In this document: positions 50,690-59,062 of the stretch, piece after piece
Layout: every line of letters begins with the position of its first letter
Position numbering within the stretch: position 1 is the first letter of the stretch
Source: Planctomycetota bacterium
GTDB taxonomy: Bacteria > Planctomycetota > UBA1135 > JADKAF01
Assembly: GCA_016719295.1 (NCBI GenBank)
Contig: JADKAF010000001.1
Span: forward strand, 4,898,001 to 4,962,000
Direction of reading: 5' to 3'
Length of the DNA: 64,000 bases
Notes under the pieces: model-generated
The model's database searches: none
What the model was told of the DNA's origin: nothing
Seen by the model: the letters and a program-made list of their open reading frames with translations, nothing else
Program-made: the position numbers and the translations under genes

Positions 50690-53365
50690 GTGAATCTGAA
50701 GTCCCTGATCGGGCGCCAGAGCGCCGAGAGCCGTCGTGCGCTCGAAGGCGCCGCTGGACTCTGCCTCTCGCGCTCGCACTACAACGTCGAGATCGAGCAC
50801 TGGCTGCTCAAGATCCTGGAGACTCCGGGCTCGGCGATGGAGGCTGCGCTGCGGCGCTTCGAGATCGATGTCGCGCAGATCGCGCGCGATCTCAACAAGT
50901 GCTTGGAGCGCTTGAAGACGGGGAACTCGCGACCCCCGGCGCTCGCGCCGAGCATCGTCGATCTGGCGCGCGAAGGATGGCTCGTAGCTTCGCTGGACTT
51001 CGAAGCCGGGGAGGCGAACTCGGGGCATCTGCTCATCGCCTTGCTCGGCAACGACACGCTCGCGCGGCAAGCGCGCGAGATCTCGCCGCTCTTCGACAAG
51101 GTCGTGGTCGAGACGCTGCGGAAGGAGCTTCCTTCGATCGCGGCGAACGCGAGCGAGTCACAGCGCGCCGCTGCTCCCGCGGGTGGCGCGAGCGGTGACG
51201 CGCGGCCGCGCGGCTCCGGCAAGACGCCGAACCTCGATCAGTTCACAGTCGATCTCACCGAGCGCGCGCGCTCCGGCGCCGTAGATCCCGTGCTCGGGCG
51301 CGACGACGAGATCCGGCAGGTAATCGACATCCTGACGCGCCGGCGCCAGAACAACCCGATCCTCACGGGCGAGCCCGGCGTGGGCAAGACCGCCGTCGCC
51401 GAGGGCTTCGCGCTGAAGGTCGCGCAGGGCGAGGTTCCGCCCGCGCTGAAGAACGTCGCCGTGCGGACGCTCGACCTGGCCTTGCTGCAAGCCGGCGCCG
51501 GCGTGAAGGGCGAGTTCGAGAATCGCCTGAAGGGCGTCATCGAAGAGGTGAAGGCCTCCGCCACGCCGATCATCCTCTTCATCGACGAAGCGCACACGAT
51601 GATCGGCGCGGGTGGCGCGGCCGGTCAGGGCGATGCCGCGAACTTGCTGAAGCCCGCGCTCGCGCGCGGCGAGCTGCGCACGATCGCCGCCACCACCTGG
51701 GCCGAGTACAAGAAGTACTTCGAGCGCGACGCGGCGCTCGCGCGGCGCTTCCAGGTCGTGAAGGTGGAGGAGCCCTCCGAGGCCGTCGCGATCGAGATCA
51801 TGCGCGGGCTCGCGAAGGTGATGGAGAAGCACCACGGCGTCCGCGTGCTCGACGAGGCGCTGCAGGAGTCGGTGCGGCTGTCGATGCGCTACCTCGCCGG
51901 ACGCCAGCTCCCCGACAAGTCGGTGAGCTTGCTCGACACGGCGTGCGCTCGCGTGGCGCTCTCGCAGGCCGCGACGCCCGCGGCGCTGGAGGATTGCCGG
52001 ACCCAGCTCGCGCGCCTCGACACCGAGGAGCGCGCGCTGCAGCGCGAGCACGCGGTGCAGGCGCGGCACGGCGAGCGCTTGGCCGAGATCGCGAAGGAGA
52101 AGGCCGCGGCGCAAGAGCGCTTGGCGGGTCTCGAGAAGCGCTGGACCGAGGAGAAGCGCCTGGTCGGCGAGCTCATGGTCGCGCGCCAGACGCTCGAGGC
52201 CGATGCGCTGGCGCGCATGGACGCTGCCGCGGGTGCGAAGAACCCGGCCCCGGGCCAGCTCGCGGATGCCGACCGCGACGCGAAGCGCGCCACGCTCGAG
52301 CGCCTGGAGCAGGAGCTCCAAGCGTTGCAAGGCGATGCGCCGCTGATCCATCCGCACGTCCGCGCGCAGGCGATCGCCGAGGTGATCTCGAACTGGACCG
52401 GCATCCCCGTCGGGCGCATGTTGGCGGACCAGATCCGCTCGGTGCTCGAGCTGAAGGATCGCCTGGAGAAGCGCGTCGTCGGGCAGTCGCACGCCCTCGA
52501 CATCATCGCGCGCAACATCCGCATCAGCCGCGCCAATCTGAAGGACCCGCAGCGCCCGATCGGCGTGTTCATGCTCGCCGGGCCGAGCGGTGTCGGGAAG
52601 ACGGAGACGGCCATCGCGCTCGCCGAGGAGCTCTACGGCGGCGAGCAGAACATGACCGTGATCAACATGAGCGAGTTCAAGGAGGAGCATAAGGTCTCGC
52701 TCCTCATGGGCTCGCCCCCCGGCTACGTCGGCTACGGCGAAGGCGGCGTGCTCACCGAGGCCGTGCGGCGCCGACCCTACTCGGTCGTGCTGCTCGACGA
52801 GCTCGAGAAGGCGCACCCCGGCGTGCAGGAGATCTTCTACCAGGTCTTCGACAAGGGCACGCTGAAGGACGGCGAGGGGCGCGACATCGACTTCCGCAAC
52901 ACGGTGATCATCATGACCACCAACGCGGGGACCGATGCCGTGATGTCGCTCTGCGCCGATCCCGAGACGCGCCCCGACGCCGATGCCTTCGCCTCGGCGC
53001 TCCATCCGGAGCTGCTGAAGACCTTCAAGCCCGCGTTCCTCGGCCGCTGCCAGGTGCTGCCGTACTACCCGCTCACCGACGAGGTGAAGCGCGGCATCAT
53101 CGAGCTCAAGCTGAAGAAGATCGCGAAGCGCGTCGCCACGAGCTACCAGGCGCAGTTCACCTGGTCGAAGGAGTTCGTGGAGGGCGTGCTCGCGCGCTGC
53201 ACCGAAGTCGAGAGCGGTGCGCGCAACGTCGATCACATCCTCTCGCGGACGCTCCTGCCGGAGCTGGCCGCGGAGTTCCTGGCGCGTCTCGCCGCAGGCC
53301 AGACGATCCACACGGCACACGCGACGCTCGCTCCGGAAGGACACTTCCGCTACGAGCTCGGTTGA
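50690..53365 (+). CDS. clpV: ClpV sheath-recycling AAA+ ATPase (TssH)
   Basis: 891-aa hexameric ATPase that extracts contracted TssBC sheath. It has an N-domain (about residues 1-150), first AAA+ domain with Walker A GEPGVGKTAV and Walker B ILFIDEAH, a ClpB-type middle coiled coil (about 400-520), and second AAA+ domain with GPSGVGKTET, VVLLDELEKAHPGV and the pore loop region GYVGYGEGG. The GTG at 50690 gives the correct N-terminus (NLKSLIGRQSAESRRALEGAAGL). The family length is normal. Confidence 0.95.
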   Translation: MNLKSLIGRQSAESRRALEGAAGLCLSRSHYNVEIEHWLLKILETPGSAMEAALRRFEIDVAQIARDLNKCLERLKTGNSRPPALAPSIVDLAREGWLVASLDFEAGEANSGHLLIALLGNDTLARQAREISPLFDKVVVETLRKELPSIAANASESQRAAAPAGGASGDARPRGSGKTPNLDQFTVDLTERARSGAVDPVLGRDDEIRQVIDILTRRRQNNPILTGEPGVGKTAVAEGFALKVAQGEVPPALKNVAVRTLDLALLQAGAGVKGEFENRLKGVIEEVKASATPIILFIDEAHTMIGAGGAAGQGDAANLLKPALARGELRTIAATTWAEYKKYFERDAALARRFQVVKVEEPSEAVAIEIMRGLAKVMEKHHGVRVLDEALQESVRLSMRYLAGRQLPDKSVSLLDTACARVALSQAATPAALEDCRTQLARLDTEERALQREHAVQARHGERLAEIAKEKAAAQERLAGLEKRWTEEKRLVGELMVARQTLEADALARMDAAAGAKNPAPGQLADADRDAKRATLERLEQELQALQGDAPLIHPHVRAQAIAEVISNWTGIPVGRMLADQIRSVLELKDRLEKRVVGQSHALDIIARNIRISRANLKDPQRPIGVFMLAGPSGVGKTETAIALAEELYGGEQNMTVINMSEFKEEHKVSLLMGSPPGYVGYGEGGVLTEAVRRRPYSVVLLDELEKAHPGVQEIFYQVFDKGTLKDGEGRDIDFRNTVIIMTTNAGTDAVMSLCADPETRPDADAFASALHPELLKTFKPAFLGRCQVLPYYPLTDEVKRGIIELKLKKIAKRVATSYQAQFTWSKEFVEGVLARCTEVESGARNVDHILSRTLLPELAAEFLARLAAGQTIHTAHATLAPEGHFRYELG

Positions 53366-53434
53366 TCTCGGTCCGCGCCGGCGAGGTCGGCCTCGCGGCG
53401 TCTTCCATACGAACATCAAGTAGGAGACGATCCC

Positions 53435-53920
53435 ATGCCCATCTACATGAACTTCAACAACCTCGGCATCAAGGGCAACGTGACCGCCGAGGGACACCAG
53501 GACTGGATCGAGCTCAACTCGTGCCAGTGGGGCGTCGGGCGCGGCATCAGCAGCCCGACCGGAGCCTCTGCCGATCGCGAGTCCTCGGCGCCGAGCATCA
53601 GCGAGGTCGTGGTCACCAAGCAGTGGGAGTTCTCGAGCCCGCTGCTGATCCAGGAAGCGCTCCAGGGCGAAGGTGTCGTGGTCTTGATCCACTTCACGAA
53701 GACCGCTGCGGGCAAGCTCGAGAACTACCTCGAGATCACCCTCACCAACACCATGCTCTCCGGCTACTCGGTCTCGAGTGGCGGCGACGCACCTTCGGAA
53801 TCGCTCTCGCTGAACTTCACCAAGGTCGAAGTGAAGCACGTGGGCTCGGACATCCAGGGCAAGTCGGGTGGCCAGCCCGTGGTCGTGAACTACGACCTCG
53901 CCTTGGCGAAGATCGTCTAG
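53435..53920 (+). CDS. hcp: Hcp tube protein (TssD)
   Basis: 161-aa hexameric ring protein that stacks into the inner tube; some effectors bind in its lumen. Features: MPIYMNFNNLGIKGNVTAEGHQDWIELNSCQWGVGRGI, VVVTKQWEFSSPLLIQEAL, VLIHFTK and a family C-terminus YDLALAKIV. AGGAGA at 53422-53427 gives a strong RBS, consistent with the high demand for this protein. It follows clpV by 69 bp. Confidence 0.95.
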   Translation: MPIYMNFNNLGIKGNVTAEGHQDWIELNSCQWGVGRGISSPTGASADRESSAPSISEVVVTKQWEFSSPLLIQEALQGEGVVVLIHFTKTAAGKLENYLEITLTNTMLSGYSVSSGGDAPSESLSLNFTKVEVKHVGSDIQGKSGGQPVVVNYDLALAKIV

Positions 53921-54125
53921 TTCTCGGCCTCTCCCGGGGACGGCGAGCTCGCCAGCGCCGTGCGCCACACGCTCGCTTCGTTTCCAGGGGGTTACGCGGC
54001 CACGCCCCGGCGATTCGCCGGGCGGGCGTCTTTCCCGATCGGCCGCGAGATGGCACGCTTCTCGGCCGCGCGTTCCGCGCGCCCCCTCCGTCCCGCTGCC
54101 GACTCCGCGCCGGCACTTCGCCGCC

Positions 54126-57100
54126 ATGAACGATCCGCACGAGAACCCCTCGTCCGCGCCCGACGACTTCGATCGCACCCTGGCTCGCCCGGGACAGCCG
54201 GATGCACACCCGCCCCGGCGCGACGGCGATGAAGAGGAAGGGCTCGAGCGCACGCTCCCCGGAGGCGCCCGCCCGCCGGTGCCGCCGGACCTCGATTCGA
54301 CTCGTTCGCATGGCCGCGGCGATACCCAGCGCCCGCCCGCGCCCAAGGTTCCGCCCGTGTCGGGCGATGCGGCCAAGGACGATCTCGGACGCACGATGAA
54401 GCGCGAGGGCGGCGTCGCACCCGAGCCGCCCGAGTCGACCGAGGAGCCGGGGATCGACGCCACCCACGCGCGTCCGGCCGATGTGCTGAAGACGCGCGCG
54501 AGCTCCGCACCGCGCGCCGAGAAGACCGAAGGCGGGAAGGCGCCGCTGCGGCGCACCGGCATCGGGAAGACCGGGGCGAAGACCGCTGGAGCGGCGAGCT
54601 CGAAACCTCCGGAGGCGCCGCCTGGCACCGGCAGCTCGGACGACCCGCTGATCGGCAAGGTCCTCGGCGGCTGTCGTATCGACGCACGCCTCGGCGCGGG
54701 CGGCATGGGCACGGTCTATCGCGCGCGCCAGCTCGAGCTCGATCGCGATGTCGCGGTGAAGATGATCAAGCCGGAGTTCGCCGCGGACTCCGACTCGCTG
54801 AAGCGCTTCCAGCGCGAGGCGAAGGCGGTGGGCAAGTTCCGCACGCCGCACGTGATGCAGATCTATCAGGTCGGCAGCGAGAACGGCGTGCCGTTCCTCG
54901 TGCTCGAGCTCCTGCTGGGGGGCAACCTTCGCGAGCTGGCCGAGAAGCAGCCGCATGGGCGCCTCGCCGTGCCGGATGCGATCCGCTACCTGAAGCAGAC
55001 GGCGCTGGCGCTCGCCGATGCCGCCGAGAAAGGGCTCATCCACCGCGACATCAAGCCCGACAACTTGATGCTCGACGACAAGGGCGTGCTGAAGGTCACC
55101 GACTTCGGCATCTCCAAGGCGACGCAGGCCGACGTCTCGATGACGCTCACCGCAGGCGGCATCGTCGGGACGCCGATGTACATGAGCCCCGAGCAGTGCC
55201 GCGGCGAGGAGATCGACTTCCGCAGCGACATGTGGTCGCTCGGTGCGACCTTCTTCTTCTTGCTCACCGGCAAGCCGCCGGCGAAGGGCTCGTCCTTGCT
55301 CGAGCTGATCCGCACGAAGAACGAGGTGCGCAACCTCGACCCCGCGAAGATCCTGCCCGACGCCATCCCCGGGCCGCTCAGCGACGTCATCCGCAAGCTC
55401 ACCATGCTCTCGCGCGATGATCGCTATCCCAGCTACGACGCGCTGATCGCCGACCTGGACAAGATCAGCGAAGGTCGCGTGACGCCGCGCTGGCTGCGCC
55501 AGCTCGTGCGCTGGTCCGCGGCGGTGATCGTGATCGGCGGTGCGGGCCTCGTCGTGCGCGCGTACTGGGAGCCGATCGAGGAGCTCGGACGCTCCACCTA
55601 CGAGCGCTTCTTGGGGGGCGCCGCGAAGACCTCGGAGAAGCCGGCAGAGGTCGTTGTTGTCTCGCCCGATCCCTCGGTCGACCTCGTCGGTATCCGCGAG
55701 TCGATCCGGGCGCTCTCGACGCGCGTCACCGCGGCGCGCGAGCTCGAGGAGCTGCGCGCCCTCGGCACGGAGCTCGAGGCGCTGCATCCCACGCTGGAGA
55801 AGCTGCCCGCCGATTCGCCCGACGCGAACGTGGTACGCGAGGAGCTGAAGGCCGTGGAGGCCGCGCTCGCCTCGTCGCGCGAGGAGCTCGCGCGCGCGAG
55901 CGAATCGCGCGATCGCCAGATCCGGCTGACCACGCTCACGGCGCAGGTCGCCGAGAACCAGGACCTGCCGCAGCGCATCCGCGACATCGAGGAGCTCCTG
56001 CGCGCGTTGCCCCAGGACAAGTACTGGGAGGAGCTCCGCACCGGAGCCTCGAATCTCCTCGGCGAGGCGAAGCAGAAGCTTTTCGGGGGCCGCCTCGCGG
56101 AGCTCGAGGAGCGCTTCCGCAACGAAGGACCGAAGAGCGTCGAGACGCTGGCCAGCGAGCTCGTCGCCAAGCTCGAGGAAGAGAGCACGGCCGCGCCGTT
56201 CGAGACGCTGCGCAAGCGCGCGGGCGACATCGACCACGATGTGAAGGCGGCCCGCGATCTCGAGGTCGCGTTCCCTTCGCGACCCGCGGTGCGCTCGCCC
56301 TTCGAGGAGATCGCGGGGTTCGTCCGCGAGGTCGAGCGCGAGGCCGCGGAGACGCGGCAGTCGGCGAAGACGGAGATCCTGGAGCGGTGGGTCGCGAGCT
56401 CGCGCGCGAAAGTGCTCGAGGCTCCCGAATTGACCACTGCCGTGAACACGGAGCTCGTGCGCGTCTTCGGGGTCTGCGATGCCGCGCGTCAGGCGGGCGA
56501 CGTGAAGGCGGTGATCCAAGCGCACCGCGAGCTCGAGCAATGTCTGCGGAACCTCGAGGGCCTCGGTAGCTTCGATCCGCACACCGTCGTCTCGCGCCAG
56601 GCGCACGACGAGCTCGAGCAGTGGATCGCGCAGAACTCCGCCGTCGAGGACCTGCTGCAGGACATCGAGGAGGAGATCGCGGTGCAGCGCGCGCTCGAGA
56701 AGGTCGGCGCATGGCTGCGGCACAAGCAGACCGCCGACGAGGTCGCGAAGGATCTCAGCACGCGCGCCGCGGCAGAGAACGTGCGCGGGGACGAGCGGGC
56801 GGAGGCCGCCCTGACGCGTCTGCGGAACGAGATGCGCATCTGGACCGCGCTGGCCGAGCGCAGCGAGAAGGCCCTCTCGGCGCTCGCGAAGGGCGAGCTC
56901 GGTGCGGCCGAGAAGGCGCTCGCGCTCAGCGAGCCCGAGTTCGCGGGACGCGACGTGATCAAGGTGGAGGAGATCGCGGTCCTGCGCGGCGCGCTGGCCG
57001 AGCTTCGAGCGGCCTTCGCCAAGGCGCTCCAGGAGCTCGATCCGACCGGCGCGAGCGCGCTCTTCGACGCTGCGCGCCGCGGTCTCGGCGGGCTGCCCGA

Positions 57101-57851
57101 AGCGCTCGCCGGCCGCTCGGCGGCGCGCATCTACGCCGAGCAGTGCATCGAGAAGTGCAAGAAGCTCGAGGAGGTCTCCCGCGGCATGCTGCGCGTGCGC
57201 GGTGGCGAGGTCGTGATCGCGACGGGCCAGGGTGCCGCGATCGACGGAAAGCACGCGGTGGAGTCGTTCTTCCTCGATCGCACCGAGCTCGATCGCGCGA
57301 CCTTCCAGGCGCAGCTCGAGGGCAACGCGCTGCGCGGCCTCGCCGAAGCCGAGCTCCAGGAGCTCCGTAAGCGCGACTGGTCCGGTCGTCCGGATCTGCC
57401 GGCTCTCGAGCTCAGCCGGGCCGCGGCGGCCGCGTGCCTCCAGTCGATGGGGCGCGAGCTTCCGACGCACGCCGAATGGTGGCTCGCCGCGAAGGGACCC
57501 GGTGCGAACGACGGGTTCCCCTGGGGGCCGAACTTCAAGGACGGCGGCGTCGGGGTACGCACCGAGCCCGTCGAGGTGAAGAACGACGCCCATCCGCTCA
57601 GCGTGGGCGGCGAGGAAGCGTTCCACCTGATCGGCAACGCCGCCGAATGGGTTTCCAACGAAGTGAAGCAGGCCGAAGGCGGCGTCCGCGGCATGGTCGT
57701 GGGCGGCGGCTTCGGCTACTCGCAACAAGAGCTCTCGAACGCTGCGAGCGGTCGCGCGCGCGTCGTGCGCGGGGCCATCGAGAAGTCGATCGGCTGCCGC
57801 GGCGTCGTGCGGCCGCGCACCCTCTTCGGCAATCTCGTCCCGAAGAGCTGA
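54126..57851 (+). CDS. ppkA: PpkA-type Ser/Thr kinase with C-terminal FGE-sulfatase-like domain
   Basis: 1241-aa inner-membrane kinase. After a disordered Pro/Arg-rich N-terminus (about residues 1-170) comes a Hanks-type kinase domain with GAGGMGTVYRA (about 190), VAVKMIK, catalytic HRDIKPDN (Asp about 308), DFG and MSPEQ. A transmembrane helix follows (about 463-480, SAAVIVIGGAGLVVRAYW). A long coiled-coil periplasmic region (about 500-1000) leads to a SUMF1/FGE-sulfatase-type domain (FFLDRTELDRATFQAQL, RELPTHAEWWLAAKG, FHLIGNAAEWVSNE, GGGFGYSQQE). This is the T6SS PpkA architecture; the outer domain may sense envelope signals and the kinase may phosphorylate Fha. No PppA phosphatase gene is seen in the window. 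Confidence 0.9.
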   Translation: MNDPHENPSSAPDDFDRTLARPGQPDAHPPRRDGDEEEGLERTLPGGARPPVPPDLDSTRSHGRGDTQRPPAPKVPPVSGDAAKDDLGRTMKREGGVAPEPPESTEEPGIDATHARPADVLKTRASSAPRAEKTEGGKAPLRRTGIGKTGAKTAGAASSKPPEAPPGTGSSDDPLIGKVLGGCRIDARLGAGGMGTVYRARQLELDRDVAVKMIKPEFAADSDSLKRFQREAKAVGKFRTPHVMQIYQVGSENGVPFLVLELLLGGNLRELAEKQPHGRLAVPDAIRYLKQTALALADAAEKGLIHRDIKPDNLMLDDKGVLKVTDFGISKATQADVSMTLTAGGIVGTPMYMSPEQCRGEEIDFRSDMWSLGATFFFLLTGKPPAKGSSLLELIRTKNEVRNLDPAKILPDAIPGPLSDVIRKLTMLSRDDRYPSYDALIADLDKISEGRVTPRWLRQLVRWSAAVIVIGGAGLVVRAYWEPIEELGRSTYERFLGGAAKTSEKPAEVVVVSPDPSVDLVGIRESIRALSTRVTAARELEELRALGTELEALHPTLEKLPADSPDANVVREELKAVEAALASSREELARASESRDRQIRLTTLTAQVAENQDLPQRIRDIEELLRALPQDKYWEELRTGASNLLGEAKQKLFGGRLAELEERFRNEGPKSVETLASELVAKLEEESTAAPFETLRKRAGDIDHDVKAARDLEVAFPSRPAVRSPFEEIAGFVREVEREAAETRQSAKTEILERWVASSRAKVLEAPELTTAVNTELVRVFGVCDAARQAGDVKAVIQAHRELEQCLRNLEGLGSFDPHTVVSRQAHDELEQWIAQNSAVEDLLQDIEEEIAVQRALEKVGAWLRHKQTADEVAKDLSTRAAAENVRGDERAEAALTRLRNEMRIWTALAERSEKALSALAKGELGAAEKALALSEPEFAGRDVIKVEEIAVLRGALAELRAAFAKALQELDPTGASALFDAARRGLGGLPEALAGRSAARIYAEQCIEKCKKLEEVSRGMLRVRGGEVVIATGQGAAIDGKHAVESFFLDRTELDRATFQAQLEGNALRGLAEAELQELRKRDWSGRPDLPALELSRAAAAACLQSMGRELPTHAEWWLAAKGPGANDGFPWGPNFKDGGVGVRTEPVEVKNDAHPLSVGGEEAFHLIGNAAEWVSNEVKQAEGGVRGMVVGGGFGYSQQELSNAASGRARVVRGAIEKSIGCRGVVRPRTLFGNLVPKS

Positions 57852-57858
57852 CCCTCAC

Positions 57859-57893
57859 TGCACAGTAAAGGTGCTAGGCACCTCTACTGTGCA
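57859..57893. repeat. 35-bp inverted repeat between convergent genes
   Basis: TGCACAGTAAAGGTGC TAG GCACCTCTACTGTGCA has two 16-bp arms with one mismatch and a 3-base loop. It lies 7 bp after the ppkA stop and 12 bp before the stop of the convergent lipoprotein gene. It would serve as a bidirectional terminator. Its form also resembles a second REP-like family. Confidence 0.65.
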
Positions 57894-57904
57894 ATGACTC
57901 CCCG

Positions 57905-58288
57905 CTAGCCGCCTACATAGTCCGGGTTGGTTCGCAGGATGAAGAGATGCTGGCGCGGATCCGTCACTTGCAGATCGCGCGACTCGGGATAGTAGGCACC
58001 GGTCGCTGCGGGATCCGGCGGGACCACCTTCCCCTGCGCGTCGTAGCGCGTGGGGTAGAGCTTCACGTTGACGCGTTCCTTCTCGAAGTCGAGCTTGGCT
58101 TCGCAGTCCGTGTAGCGCTTCGCGTCGAGCGCCTCCTTGAAGTCGCGGTCCACGACGACCAGGCAGGGCACCGAGTTGCCGTCGAAGTTGATGGCCTTCA
58201 CGTCGAAGGACTTCGTCGGCGTCGAGCCGCACGAGGTGACCAGCGCCGCGAGTCCGAAGAGAGCGAGGTTGCGGAGAGTGGCGTTCAT
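57905..58288 (-). CDS. Small lipoprotein, convergent with ppkA
   Basis: 127-aa lipoprotein with signal MNATLRNLALFGLAALVTSCG (lipobox LVTSC). The mature part contains VKAINFDGNSVPCLVVVDRDFKEAL, CEAKLDFEKERVNVKLYPTRYD and LQVTDPRQHLFILRTNPDY. GAGGTGATC precedes the ATG. It starts 2 bp after the stop of the PEGA gene, so the two form an operon. Location beside the T6SS cluster may be incidental. Function unknown. Confidence 0.65.
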   Translation of the reverse strand: MNATLRNLALFGLAALVTSCGSTPTKSFDVKAINFDGNSVPCLVVVDRDFKEALDAKRYTDCEAKLDFEKERVNVKLYPTRYDAQGKVVPPDPAATGAYYPESRDLQVTDPRQHLFILRTNPDYVGG

Positions 58289-58290
58289 GA

Positions 58291-58620
58291 TCACCTCAGA
58301 TCGAACGTGACTTCGCCGCTGCGCGGCACGTTGTCGTGGGTAAAGACCTGCGTGCCGACTTGCTTGCCGGCGGGGTGCACGACCTGCACGTAGACGCGGT
58401 CGCCTTCGTCGAAGGGGAGCGCGACGTCGGTCGGCGTGTTCCCCATGAGCTGCCCGTTCACGTAGATGCGGGCGGTCTCGGGCTGCGAGGAGACATGCAC
58501 AACCGGCTTGCTGCCGCACGAGGCGAGCAGCAGCGCGGGCACCAGCAGGAGGGCGGGCGCCAAGCGCCCGAGAGAGAGAGAAGTCGCGCGGAGCGCGCGG
58601 GGCCGGTGATTGAGTTTCAT
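58291..58620 (-). CDS. PEGA-domain lipoprotein
   Basis: 109-aa lipoprotein: N-terminal signal ending LLLASCG, then a single PEGA beta domain (VHVSSQPETARIYVNGQLMGNTPTDVALPFDEGDRVYVQV). PEGA domains are associated with surface-layer or envelope proteins. The start at ATG 58620 follows the signal peptide logic (MKLNHRPRAL); a longer frame to 58686 is unlikely. First gene of a two-gene minus-strand unit. Confidence 0.72.
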   Translation of the reverse strand: MKLNHRPRALRATSLSLGRLAPALLLVPALLLASCGSKPVVHVSSQPETARIYVNGQLMGNTPTDVALPFDEGDRVYVQVVHPAGKQVGTQVFTHDNVPRSGEVTFDLR

Positions 58621-59062
58621 GCGGAGAGGGGGCGTCGCGCCGAAGACGAGGAAAGCTCGCCCTGGCTCGTTCGCGCGGCCGTTCACGGACGGCGCAACCT
58701 ACAGAACCCCAGCCGGGCGGCGCAAGCGCGGGCGGCGCCGATCTCGGGAAGCGCCGAGCTCTTCGCCCGAGGACTTCCAGACCAGCACGCGCTCCACGGC
58801 CGCCTGCGGCTCGGTGGGAGCGTGCTCGCTGCGAGAGCGGCGTTCGCTCCCGGCGCGGAGGCCCGGCGGGGCGGGAGAACGGAGCGAGGCCGGCCTCGTT
58901 CCCCGTCATTCGCCCCCCTCCGCCGATCAAATAGGGGTCAGACCCCTTTTTGATCGGCACCGGAAATCGAGCGCGATGGGTTCCTGGGGCGGAGCTCGGG
59001 CGTAGGGTGGGGCGCGGCTCCGCCCGTACCATCCCGGCGCTCCGACGCCGAGGGGAGGTTCC
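58621..59062. other. Divergent intergenic region with a REP-like element
   Basis: About 440 bp between the PEGA lipoprotein and the TAT-signal protein. It holds one REP-like palindrome (58922-58958) and must contain two divergent promoters, but no clear -35/-10 pair stands out in this GC-rich stretch. No coding potential is supported. Confidence 0.5.
58922..58958. repeat. REP-like palindrome, GGGGTCAGACCCC family, copy 3
   Basis: A single 37-bp copy, GCCGATCAAATAGGGGTCAG with its complement ending TTTTTGATCGGC. Here it is in a promoter region between divergent genes, not at a gene end, so its role is not only transcription termination. Confidence 0.8.
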
